A stretch of 64,000 bases of DNA, taken from positions 122,417,733-122,481,732 of the forward strand of contig CM041776.1 of NCBI GenBank assembly GCA_023374045.1, in the 5' to 3' direction. This stretch comes from Limonium bicolor. Taxonomy: Eukaryota > Streptophyta > Magnoliopsida > Caryophyllales > Plumbaginaceae. This document shows positions 24,167-33,265 of this stretch, in pieces. The position numbers were made by a program, and so were the translations under genes. Below the pieces are notes generated by a model that was given only the letters and a program-made list of their open reading frames with translations, was not told where the DNA came from and searched no databases. How positions within the stretch are numbered: the stretch's first letter is position 1; each line of letters opens with the position of its first letter.

Positions 24167-25848
24167 TGAAATACCCCAAACCTAAGTATGCTAAGTAATC
24201 ATCAATTTATGATGTAGTAAGGCTAAAATATGCCTTAGGAAGATTGGTAGACAATTTAAATCAAGGAAAACACAAGAAAACGCCTTAAGGGCAATTTAGG
24301 CAAAAAGTGCTTTAAGCTTGGAGTGACTTTAATTAGCACCAAAATATCATTATAAGACTTTAGTAACATGCTAATGGACATTTTAAGTCAATTAGCAAAG
24401 AAAACCAAGCTCAAAAACAAGCTTAAACACAAAATGTGCTTTAAGACTCCTTAAAGCACCTTTTTGAGAAATTGTCTTAGAAATGGGTTTTGAGTGTCTA
24501 AATGCCTATGATTACATCTTAATAAACATGTGTGCTAATTAGCATCACATTAGGAAGTCTAAATCAATGGAAAATCAAAAATTTCAGAAATATGTGCACT
24601 AATTTGTGAATAGTAATCAAATAGTGCTAGTTTAGCATTAAGTCGATATAAGCTAATTAATTGGTCAACCAAGACCATAAATGTTTTGATTATTAAGGGG
24701 GTGGCCGGTTTTTAGGTGGTGAGTCACCACATGAGTCATTCAACTTAAGAAAAGAAAAGAGAAATAAGGAAAAGTTACTATTTGCTTTAAGGTAAATATC
24801 TTACCTTTTAGCCTACCTTCTCTCCTCTTCTCCATTCATTCTATTCTTCCACGGTTTTCTTCATTTTATTCATCCTCTCAAACCGAGACAACAAGCTCCA
24901 TTGTTACCTCACCTTGTCTTGTCTACAACTTACTCATTTTAGCTCCAAATCAAAAACTAAACACATATTATTCTTAGTTAGCTCAATCTCTAGCTTTCTA
25001 TCTTTTCAAATCCTTCAAAGCTCCATTTCGGTGCCAAGAGGAAGCTCCATTGATGGAGGAAAATCAAGTTTGAAGAGTTCATTGACTTCTCCATGCTCTT
25101 AAGGTAAAGAATATGTAAGAAAAACCATTTTTCCATCACTCCTTCACATGTCCGAAAATTTCACTCATGGGGCTTCATTTTTATGCCTTGTTCTAGCTTG
25201 TTTCTATTCTCCAAGGGCTAGAGGAGGTCCTTCTTGATTCATATCCAAGCCTATCTTAAGACTCCAAGGTAAAACATTCATTTCAATACCTTAGAACACA
25301 TTTTTAACCTAGGGTTTACTCCTTAAGGTTAATGTATTATTTAGCACTCATGAGAGCCAATGTATATTGATTAGAAAATTGGCAAGGGAAATTTAAATGG
25401 TGGCCGAGATTTCCAAGGGAAGAAGCCTAAGGAGAAAGTTGAGAGAAACTTGAGAAAAACAAGGTAAATTGCTTACCTAAGGGTGGTTTAAGTTTAATGG
25501 GTGGTATTTAGATGAGTATACATTGTGTAATGGGTTAGGTAACCTAAGAAAAAGAACTTAAACAAGCTTGTGAACTTGTGACTAAGGAGCCAATGGGAAC
25601 GAGTTAGTAATATAAGTCTAAGATGGATTTTAAGAGCATTATAACTACTATGAGATTGATGGGTGTATTTGCAGGTTGAAAGCTTTTATATGTGGGAAAT
25701 TCAGTGTTTAAGTTTAAGTTATTTAAGGGCCTAAGAGCCATGTCATTTAAGAGCCTTAGTGCTATGCAATTTAAGGTTATTGCAATATATTGAGTTTGTT
25801 GTGAATGAGTTGGTTTTAGTGATAAATATGATGAGAAAGAGCTTGAGG
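24167..25848 (+). repeat. Second LTR of A, left part
   Basis: Starts TGAAATACCCC and closely follows 9810-11500. It is cut by element B after TGAGG (25844-25848). It resumes after the second TGAGG at 54672-54676. Confidence 0.92.
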
Positions 25849-28205
25849 TGAAATACCCCAAACTTAGAGATGGTGTTTAAAAGATAACCTAAGTTATAAG
25901 GAGGCTAAATAATGCCTTAGAAACATTAAGAAACATTTCTAATAAAAAAAAACATAAGGAAACACCAAAAGAGCAGTTTAAGCAAAAACGTGCTCTAAGC
26001 TTGGAGAGACTTGGGAGAGTACCCAAATATTGTTCTAAGACCTTAGTAATATCCTAATGGTCATTTTAAATCAATTACCAAAGAAAACCAAGCTTGAAAA
26101 CAAGTTAAAACACAAAATGTGCTTTAAGGAGTCTTGAAGCACATTTTTGAAAAATTGTCTTGTAAATGGGTTTTGAATGGCTAAATGTCCATCATTACTC
26201 TTTAATTAGCATGTGTACTAATTATTATCACATTAAGAAGTTTAAATCAATGGGAAATAAAAAATTTCACAACAATGTGCCTTGTTTTGTGAATAGTAAT
26301 TTAATTAAGCTTGTTTATGACATAAGTAAATATAAGTGAGATATTTGACCAATAAAGACTTAAGTACCCCTTGTTACTTAATGGGGGCCGGTTTTTACAA
26401 GGTGAGTCACCACCTTTGTTAGTTATTAAGTAAACAAATAATTATAAAGCAAAACTACTATTCACTTTACAAGATAAATATCCTACCTTTAATCACCTCT
26501 CTCCTCATCTCTTCATTCTCTCTTGTTCCCACGGTTTTGAGCTGCTCTCTCCCTTCCCTATTGACGTGAAGAACAACCCCATGCTAGCTCCACCTTCCCT
26601 TGTACACTACTTACTCATTTTAGCTCTAAAACCAAAACAAATTACATATTCTTCTTAGTTAGCTCAAGCTCTCTCTTTCTATCTTTTCAAAACTTCAAGA
26701 GCTTTGATTTGGTGCCAAACGAAACCACCATTAGAGGAGGAAATTCAAGTTTGGAGACTCCATTGGCTTCTCCATTCTCTTAAGGTAAAGAAAGTGTAAG
26801 AAAATCTAGGTTTCCATCACTTTCCTTCTTGACCGAAAATACATGCTCATGAGGCTTCATTTTAATGCCTTGTTCTAGCTTGTTTTCTACTCTTCAAAGG
26901 ATTGAGGAGGTCCTTCTTGCTTCATATCCAAGCTTGTCTTGAGAAACCAAGGTAAAACAATCACCTTAATACCTTAAAGCACATTTTTAACCTACGGTTT
27001 GTTCCTTAGGGTTAATGAATTATCCAGTACTCATTGGAGTCATTGGATATTGGTTAGAACATTGGCAAGGAGATATAAATTGGTGACCGAGATTGAGCAA
27101 GGAAAAAACCTAAGGAGGAAAGTTTTTAAAGCTTGTAAAAGAACAAGGTAAATTACTTACCTTAAGGTGTTTTATTGTTTAAGGGAATGGGATTTAGATA
27201 TGTGATGAGTTTAGTGTGGATTTTACATTATAAAAAGGCTATATATGACCTAGGAGAAACAATGATCATGTTTGTGAACTTGTGATTAAGGAGCCAATGA
27301 GAAAAAAGATAGTTTAAGAATATCAAGGTGAATTGCAAGAAGCATTTTATTTCAATGGGAGCCTTGTTGTGTGTATTCGCAGGTTAAAGGAAAATATATG
27401 TGGAAATTCAGTGGTTAAGATTATTGTCATTTAAGGGCCTAAGTGCCAAGCATTTAAGTTTATACACTATGTAATGATGTGGTGTAGTTTTGGTGTAAAT
27501 TGTGTGTTAAGGTGTTGTGATAAGAATTTGAGTGATATTGGTTGTTTGATGGTGAAAACCCAAGTGTTTGGATGTAACTATATACTAGAGAACCCATGGC
27601 AAAATTTGGAGGAGAACCTAAGTGTTTGAGATGTTCTAAGGAGATTTCATGACTAAGGAAGTGCTAGGAAGTTCTAAAGGTTGTCTTGATGAAAAAGGGT
27701 GAGATTAAGTTGTTTAAATGACTTATAATGACTTAGGCATCACTAAGAAGGATTTAGGAATCAAAAGAGTGTACTTGGGTATTTAGGACTTAGGTAAATG
27801 TTGATAAAAGAAGCTAGGAAACTTGGGTAAGTTAGATGTAAATGACTGTAAAACTTTTAGATGATTTTGGTAGAAACTAGAGTTTAGAATTTAAGGAAAA
27901 CCTTGGAAATTGTAAGAGGGATGCAAGTGGTGTATATGGAGTGGTCAAGTTCTTAAGGAGGGAACTTTTGGCTAGTAGAAGTGCTAGGTGAAAGGGATGT
28001 TGAAATGTAGGAAAGAAATAAGTGTTAATTGTTGGTAGTTGTTGTAAGAATTGTGTAAAGTGTTGGAATGATCTTTGGAGGTTGTTTTAATGAGTTTGGA
28101 GGATGATTTAAGGTGGGTTTAAGGGTCTAAATGATGTTAGAACACATTGGAAGGCTTGAAGAAAAGTTTAGTGAAGATTTGACAATGTTTGGGCATGTTC
28201 TGGTG

Positions 28206-28530
28206 GCGTCCGACCCAGGGGTCCGACCCAAGTTTGGGTCGGACGGCCTCTGTTAGACGCCAGTGAATGGTTCTGGAATGGTCCGACCCAGAGGACATGG
28301 GTCGGACATGGGTCGGACGGGTGTGTTTTAAAGGGCGCTTAAGTTTCTGGAATGGTCCGACCCAGAGGACTTGGGTCGGACATGGGTCAGACATATGAGG
28401 TTTAGAAGACGGAAAATTTCTGGAATGGTCCGACCCAGTTGGTTGGGTTGGACATGGGTCGGACATGTGGAGTTTTTCAAACCCGAAAATTACTGGAAGG
28501 GTCCGACCCAGATGGTGGGTCGGACGACCC
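28206..28530 (+). repeat. Inverted-repeat array in the B 5' LTR
   Basis: About five GTCCGACCCA...TGGGTCGGAC units, three of them preceded by TTCTGGAA (28271, 28345 and 28418). The stem sequence matches the D array although the surrounding LTRs differ. The 3' LTR copy is at about 52830-53160. Confidence 0.85.
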
Positions 28531-29675
28531 TTAACACTTAAAAAAAAACTTTAAATTCTAAGGATGTTTAATGGTATTAATGGTACACCATTTAGAGTGC
28601 ATTGATGATTAGAAACCTAAAAACCTAAGGGGATTAAGTTAAGTTAAATATAAGTTCATCAGCTTAAGGTTAAGTTGCAAGATTAAGTTATAAGGCTTAA
28701 GAAGTGTTAATTGGGGACCACTAAGGGTTAAACAAGTTAAATAAGTTAAGCAATGTATAGATACTTAATCATTTAAGTTGGATGGATATTTTAGGACTTG
28801 AAAGTTGGAAACCAGAGGAGTATTAAACAACCGGGACGATCGACGGAGAACGGTACAGTCTTTCTTGTGACCTGCTTGCTAACGAGGTGTCCCTCGGCTT
28901 GTGTGCTATCTGTTTATTTGCTATGACTAAGACAAGATAAAGCATGCAACCGATTATACTTATTCTTGTTGTGATTGTGTTTATTTTACACTAACCCACG
29001 AGACTTGAGAATGTTGCTAACTAAGTTTAGTACTCACGGAGTTAAGGATAAGAACTAAGTATTGGTGATTGTTGGTTTTCACCTGTCAAGGTTTAACTAA
29101 CACTTGGTAATTAAGGCTTTCACTAACCATAACTTGGGGTGGGAGTGAGGAATCCGGAATGGTACCGGCACATGTGTATTGGGGGAGGTCGGTATCTGAA
29201 TCAGATCTGACTTCCAAATAAGACTTGTCATTAGACTGGTCGCCTAGGGTCAACAAACCGACCCGACCACCCGGGCTACTGTTTGAAGTGGGAGGCACAT
29301 TAAGGATGGCGTGGGGGGATAAAGCCTACATCCCTAACAAATTAGGAAAGGTAGCTTATCGTCGGATAGTGCACTGCTACCGGCTAGGGTTAACCAAGCC
29401 CTACAAAGATAAGCAACCAATTAAGGGCTAACCAATCTAATAGTGGAGCGGTTGGCAATTATAAGGTTAAGGAGATTGTGGATCTAAGGAGTTAAGAACT
29501 AACTCACTTATTAAGGGAACGCCTGAGTCGTTCATTTGCTTATGAGCTATTTATGTTCATTGTGGTTGTTGGTCTATTGCGTTTCATATTATGCTTATTA
29601 TGCTAATCAACTTCCATGCTATCGACAATTAGTCATCGTAGCCCTGTTAGCTTGGGGGCCATAGAAGGGTCGTAC

Positions 29676-29728
29676 CAGCATTCGTGCTGACCCCCTTTGG
29701 GGGCTGTTTTTACACTTGCAGGTAAGTG
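29676..29728 (+). other. Twin-hairpin module with juxtaposed splice-like sites (B)
   Basis: CAGCA-TTCG-TGCTG, then CCCCC-TTT-GGGGG, then a T run and TTGCAG|GTAAGT. This is an acceptor-like site directly followed by a consensus-like donor (junction at 29721/29722). The 3' LTR copy (54305-54356) has TTGCAAGTAAGC instead. Confidence 0.7.
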
Positions 29729-30047
29729 GCCGATGAAGTCACACCACGAGAGTAGGAGCGGGTAGCCCTAGGTGGGACTTTATTTTGAGTACGGGTAGCG
29801 CCTGTGCACCCGTCAGTTAGTAGTGGAACATAAGCTTGTGGAATATTGTATGGTTTTGGAGAATACCTTAAACTTGGTTGGTGTATGTATTGTGGATATG
29901 TGATTGTAAATATTTAAATAACGGTATTTCTTGTTGGTTAGACCGTAGCAAGGTCCTGGTGGTCGTGTATTTCTGCTGCGACGTTTAAAGCGTTATTTGT
30001 TAAGTAGCGATAACCACGATTGGCTTAGGATGGGGTGTTACAAAAAG

Positions 30048-30059
30048 TGGTATCAGAGC
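30048..30059 (+). other. Primer binding site of B (tRNA-iMet)
   Basis: TGGTATCAGAGC lies five bases after the LTR end. It overlaps a 9-10 bp stem (TCAGAGCGT/ACGCTCTGA, 30053-30074) with an AGTT loop. Confidence 0.92.
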
Positions 30060-30919
30060 GTAGTTACGCTCTGATCAAGAAATACTGGACATAAGAAACC
30101 ACCGAGTTAGGATATAAGTTAAGGAATAAGTGATGGGTGAAGGGTGTGAGAAGTTAGAGTGAGTAGAGTCAGATGACCACTAATAAGTGTGGATCGTCTT
30201 TATTGTTTACGGACGTTATAAATTCGTTAACCGAAACAGTGGTGGATACGAATCTAATGTGAGTTATACTTGTTCAGATGGCAGGACGTCCTAGAGGAGG
30301 CCGAGGTCGTGGCCAGGGCGATGATGCTTCAGGGGTACCGGGAGGGCAGCCGATCGCAGAGATCGTAGCTGCCGCATTAGGGCACATGGGCTATCAGCCT
30401 GGTGTGGGTACACCACCTCCACCGCCACAACCCAGGGAACCAAATTGGGTGAAGAGTCTCGCAGACCTTCAACCCGCGCACTTTAAGGGGGAGACCGATC
30501 CTACCAAGCTTGAGGCGTACATCTCCGAGCTGGAGACCGCCTTTGAGACCCTTGATGTCCCTCCTGGGATCAAGGTGCGCCTGGCTGCTTTCTATCTGAA
30601 GGGGGCGGCAGGCGATTGGTGGAAGCTGGTGAGGGCCGAGCATGTGGCCAATCCAGAGTTCAGCTGGGAGTAGTACACCGCCTTGCTACGAGCAAAGTAC
30701 TACCCCGCCCATGTCCAGACGAAGAAGCGCTTGCAGTTGGATGCGCTTAAGCAGACCGACAAGATGACGGTGGACGAGTATTACACAGAGTTCACCGCCT
30801 TGCTCCGTCTTCTACCAGGTCTTGGGTATTCAGACCAGATACTGGTGGACCACTTCTATGGCGGGCTTAGCCACCGACTCCGCTACGGCATGGGGCCGAC
30901 GAGTTATACTACCTTGCAG

Positions 30920-31001
30920 GTAATAAGAATGAGTAAGATATAATTAAGTGAATAAGATTTAGTTTGTGAGAAATAAGAGGAACTAATACCTTTGGAAGCA
31001 G
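30920..31001 (+). other. Predicted gag intron 1 (82 nt, phase 0)
   Basis: CAG|GTAATA donor and AAGCAG|G acceptor. The sequence is AT-rich with stops in the gag frame. Removing it joins two open gag segments in phase. Confidence 0.7.
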
Positions 31002-31254
31002 GAGTGCTATCATGCCGCTGCTAAGGTTGAGATAACCGTCCAGCTGAGGGACGAGGACAATGCCAAGAGAAAGAGTGCTGGAAAGAGTACAGAATACCAA
31101 GGGCAAGGTGGGTACAAGAAACAGAAGTACCAGCCTCAAGCCTAAAAGAACCAGAACCAAAAAGGAAAGGATGAAAAGGAGAAGGCTACTGATGAGCCAC
31201 TGAAACTGACTTATGCTTATGCTGCTAAGCCCCTGCGCTCCAGGGCGCCAAAGA

Positions 31255-31330
31255 GTAAGGAAATACATCTTGAGTAAATAAGAATGGTTGACAACATTGA
31301 GACACAATCACTAATGCAATGCTTAATCAG
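31255..31330 (+). other. Predicted gag intron 2 (76 nt, phase 1)
   Basis: AAAGA|GTAAGG donor and AATCAG|G acceptor. The split Ser codon is restored on joining, and the frame then runs into the zinc knuckles. Confidence 0.7.
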
Positions 31331-31804
31331 GTACTGAGACTGGAAAGGAAACCGGAGGTGGCTACCAACGACACTACTATTGCCAGAGTTGCAATGGGGA
31401 CCACCCCGGAGTTGACTGCAGGGGGAATAAGGTGGAGTGTAACTTTTGTGGAGTACTCGGGCACCGGGCATATGAGTGCTACGGGAACTTGGAGAGTAAG
31501 AATTACAGACCCAGTTTTAAGATTAAGGCCAAGACCGATCAGGGATCTGGATCTGACGGTCAGAGGAGGGGGCAGCAAGCTGCAGACAAGAACCCACGGG
31601 TGACCCAGAAGTTGGGACCCACACTACACTTGGTGGACTGGGACGATGAGCCTGAACCCTCATCGAGGCCAGGTACCGCTATAACCACTTAGTAATAAAA
31701 TTGCCTGCTTACCGCATTATCATGCATATTGGGTGAATAATTGAGTTAAGTAAAAATGAGATGAGATTAGAACTTAAGTAAGATATAACCTACTACCACT
31801 TTAG

Positions 31805-32544
31805 GAAGCTTCAACATCTGCTATCCAATACCATTTACACCTAACCCGGAGCACACCGACATCAAAACCATAGACTTTCCAACCGAACAATGTCAGGTTA
31901 TCTGCCCAGGTATGATTTTATTAAGGGGATACCTGACACCCGAAGCACAAATAGCGATCATCAGGAAATGCAGTCAACTAGGAATGGGACCGGGAGGTTT
32001 TTACACACCGGAGTACCCAGGGGGAACAAAGATGAGATTAAAAATGATGAGCTTAGGCAAGGATTGGAATCCGTATGCCAAGAACCACCAAACCACGAGG
32101 ATGCATGATGGAGTCTCACCACCGGGGATACCCGAAGAGTTCCATCCAGTTATTGCACAAGTCGTGGAAATCGCTCAGCAATTAGAAGCTGAACCGATTC
32201 CAGACATTCAAGCAGACATTTGCATTGTGAACTTCTACGAGAAGGATGGGTGACTTGGACTACACCAGGATAAGGACGAGATAACGGAGTCTCTCGAAAG
32301 AGGGATACCCGTAGTGTCTTGGTCCATTGGGGATGATGCAGAGTTTTTATACGGCGAGCAGAAGCGTGCGGACCGTGCAAATAAGTTGGTACTTAAGTCT
32401 GGAGATGTATTAGTTATGGGAGGAGAATCAAGGATGTTATACCATGGGATTAAGAGAATCAGGTTGAATACAACACCGTCAGCAGTAATCAATGCGACGC
32501 ATATGAGACCTGGGAGATTAAACCTAACCTTTAGACAATATTAG
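31805..32544 (+). pseudogene. AlkB-like 2OG-Fe(II) dioxygenase exon, one in-frame stop
   Basis: AlkB-family enzymes use Fe(II) and 2-oxoglutarate to remove methyl groups from nucleic acid bases. The frame has about 245 codons (counted from 31807). It resembles plant AlkB homologues of the E. coli AlkB type: PGMILLRGYL near residue 35, GPGGFY, LRLKMMSLGKDW, then ICIVNFY (Asn142, Tyr144), the HxD iron ligands His153 and Asp155 in LGLHQDKDE, SIGDDAEFLYG, the distal ligand His213 in LYHGIK, and RLNLTFR (Arg237, Arg243) fitting RxNxTxR. All the catalytic residues are present. One TGA (32251-32253) lies just before the HxD motif. The natural stop is TAG at 32542-32544. With intron 3 removed, the frame joins gag directly. 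Targets are unknown; element RNA or cDNA in the particle is an inference. Confidence 0.9.
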
Positions 32545-32616
32545 TCATGTAATGTTAGAATGAGATGAGGAATGAGATGTAAGATCAAATCTCATGTTGT
32601 AAACAGGATGGTTATA

Positions 32617-32622
32617 AATAAA
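32617..32622 (+). terminator. Candidate poly(A) signal after the AlkB stop
   Basis: AATAAA lies 73 nt after the AlkB stop, inside the long form of intron 3, and is followed by a GT-rich stretch (about 32628-32637). It could end a Gag-AlkB transcript. AATAAA is common in AT-rich DNA, so the support is modest. Confidence 0.35.
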
Positions 32623-32699
32623 ATAACAGTGTTGTTCATATAAATTGTTACGACTCTTGTTATACCATCAATACTCATGAAGCTTGTGAATACAATTAG

Positions 32700-33265
32700 G
32701 TTATGGACTCGGTACGGAAGGTGCGCTAAGCATACTTAAAGAGGCACAGGCCGACGCTAGCGGTAATATCCTCACCGGCACCTTTCCGATTAATGGGATT
32801 GAGGCATCAGTTCTCTTCGACTCAGGGGCCTCGCATACCTTTGTCTCGGCATCTATCGCGAGCAGGTTGGGGCTAGACGCTGATGAGCTACCCAACTTCA
32901 CGGTTACGCTCCCGTTTAAGGAGAAGGTTCGTTGCACTCGTTACTACCGAGGAGCCACTGCCAGAATTAAGGGAGAAGACTTTCCAGTCAGTTTCATTGA
33001 GTTCAGTGAGCTAGGATTTGATGTTATCTTCGGGATGAACTGGTTGGAGCGGCACAAGGGACGTATCCTCTGCGCCGAGCATAGACTGCTGCTCAGGAGT
33101 CCGTCTGGGGTAACAATATCATACCGCCAGAGGCCCAGGGAGCCTTCGACTAAGATCATCACCGCCATGGCAATGTATAAGGAATTAAGGAGAAAGGAAG
33201 AAGTATACCTCTACTATGTACAGGACATAGAGAGAGACCCCGAGTTTGACCCCGACTTACGGTAG
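32700..33265 (+). pseudogene. PR: Protease domain of element B
   Basis: Aspartic protease that cuts the polyprotein. The open frame runs from the acceptor at 32699. The catalytic motif FDSGASH is at about 32816-32836 and is followed by a typical retropepsin body including FDVIFGMNWLERH. There is no ATG near the start, which fits entry by splicing from gag. The frame ends at TAG (33263-33265), while the RT frame continues with a one-base shift (overlapping TVVSEF reading), so a small indel separates PR from RT in this copy. Confidence 0.85.

Larger units (their letters stand above)
25849..30042 (+). repeat. 5' LTR of element B (4.19 kb)
   Basis: Starts TGAAATACCCC and ends GGGGTGTTACA. It contains a U3 palindrome (26119-26142), a CT-rich leader-like stretch (about 26490-26560), donor-like AAG|GTAA sites (GT near 26785, 26953 and 27147), an acceptor-like TTCGCAG near 27381, an inverted-repeat array (28206-28530) and twin hairpins (29676-29728). 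No protein-coding ORF is credible here. Confidence 0.93.
30278..31672 (+). pseudogene. gag: gag of element B, three exons, two in-frame stops
   Basis: Encodes the structural Gag protein that forms the particle and binds element RNA. Exon 1 (30278-30919) starts at an ATG with a Gly/Arg-rich N-terminus, followed by the retrotransposon gag core (NWVKSLADLQPAHFKGE, later LKGAAGDWW). Exon 2 is 31002-31254, exon 3 31331-31672. Exon 3 has two zinc-knuckle-like motifs, CX2CX3HX4C and CX2CX4HX4C (about 31381-31476). The predicted introns are GT-AG with matching phases (0 and 1), and only this splicing joins the knuckles to the core. Stops interrupt the frame: TAG at 30671-30673 and TAA at 31143-31145. 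The spliced reading would continue into either the AlkB exon or the protease. Confidence 0.85.
31673..32699 (+). other. Predicted gag intron 3 with two acceptors
   Basis: The donor CCAG|GTACCG at 31673 is phase 1. The near acceptor TTTAG|G (31803-31804) removes 132 nt and enters the AlkB exon in frame. The far acceptor ATTAG|G (32698-32699) removes 1,027 nt including AlkB and enters the protease in frame. Both acceptors give the same phase. The donor is weak at positions +4 and +5; the equivalent in element E is GTAAGC (minus strand, 59575). RNA evidence is not available from sequence alone. Confidence 0.6.
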
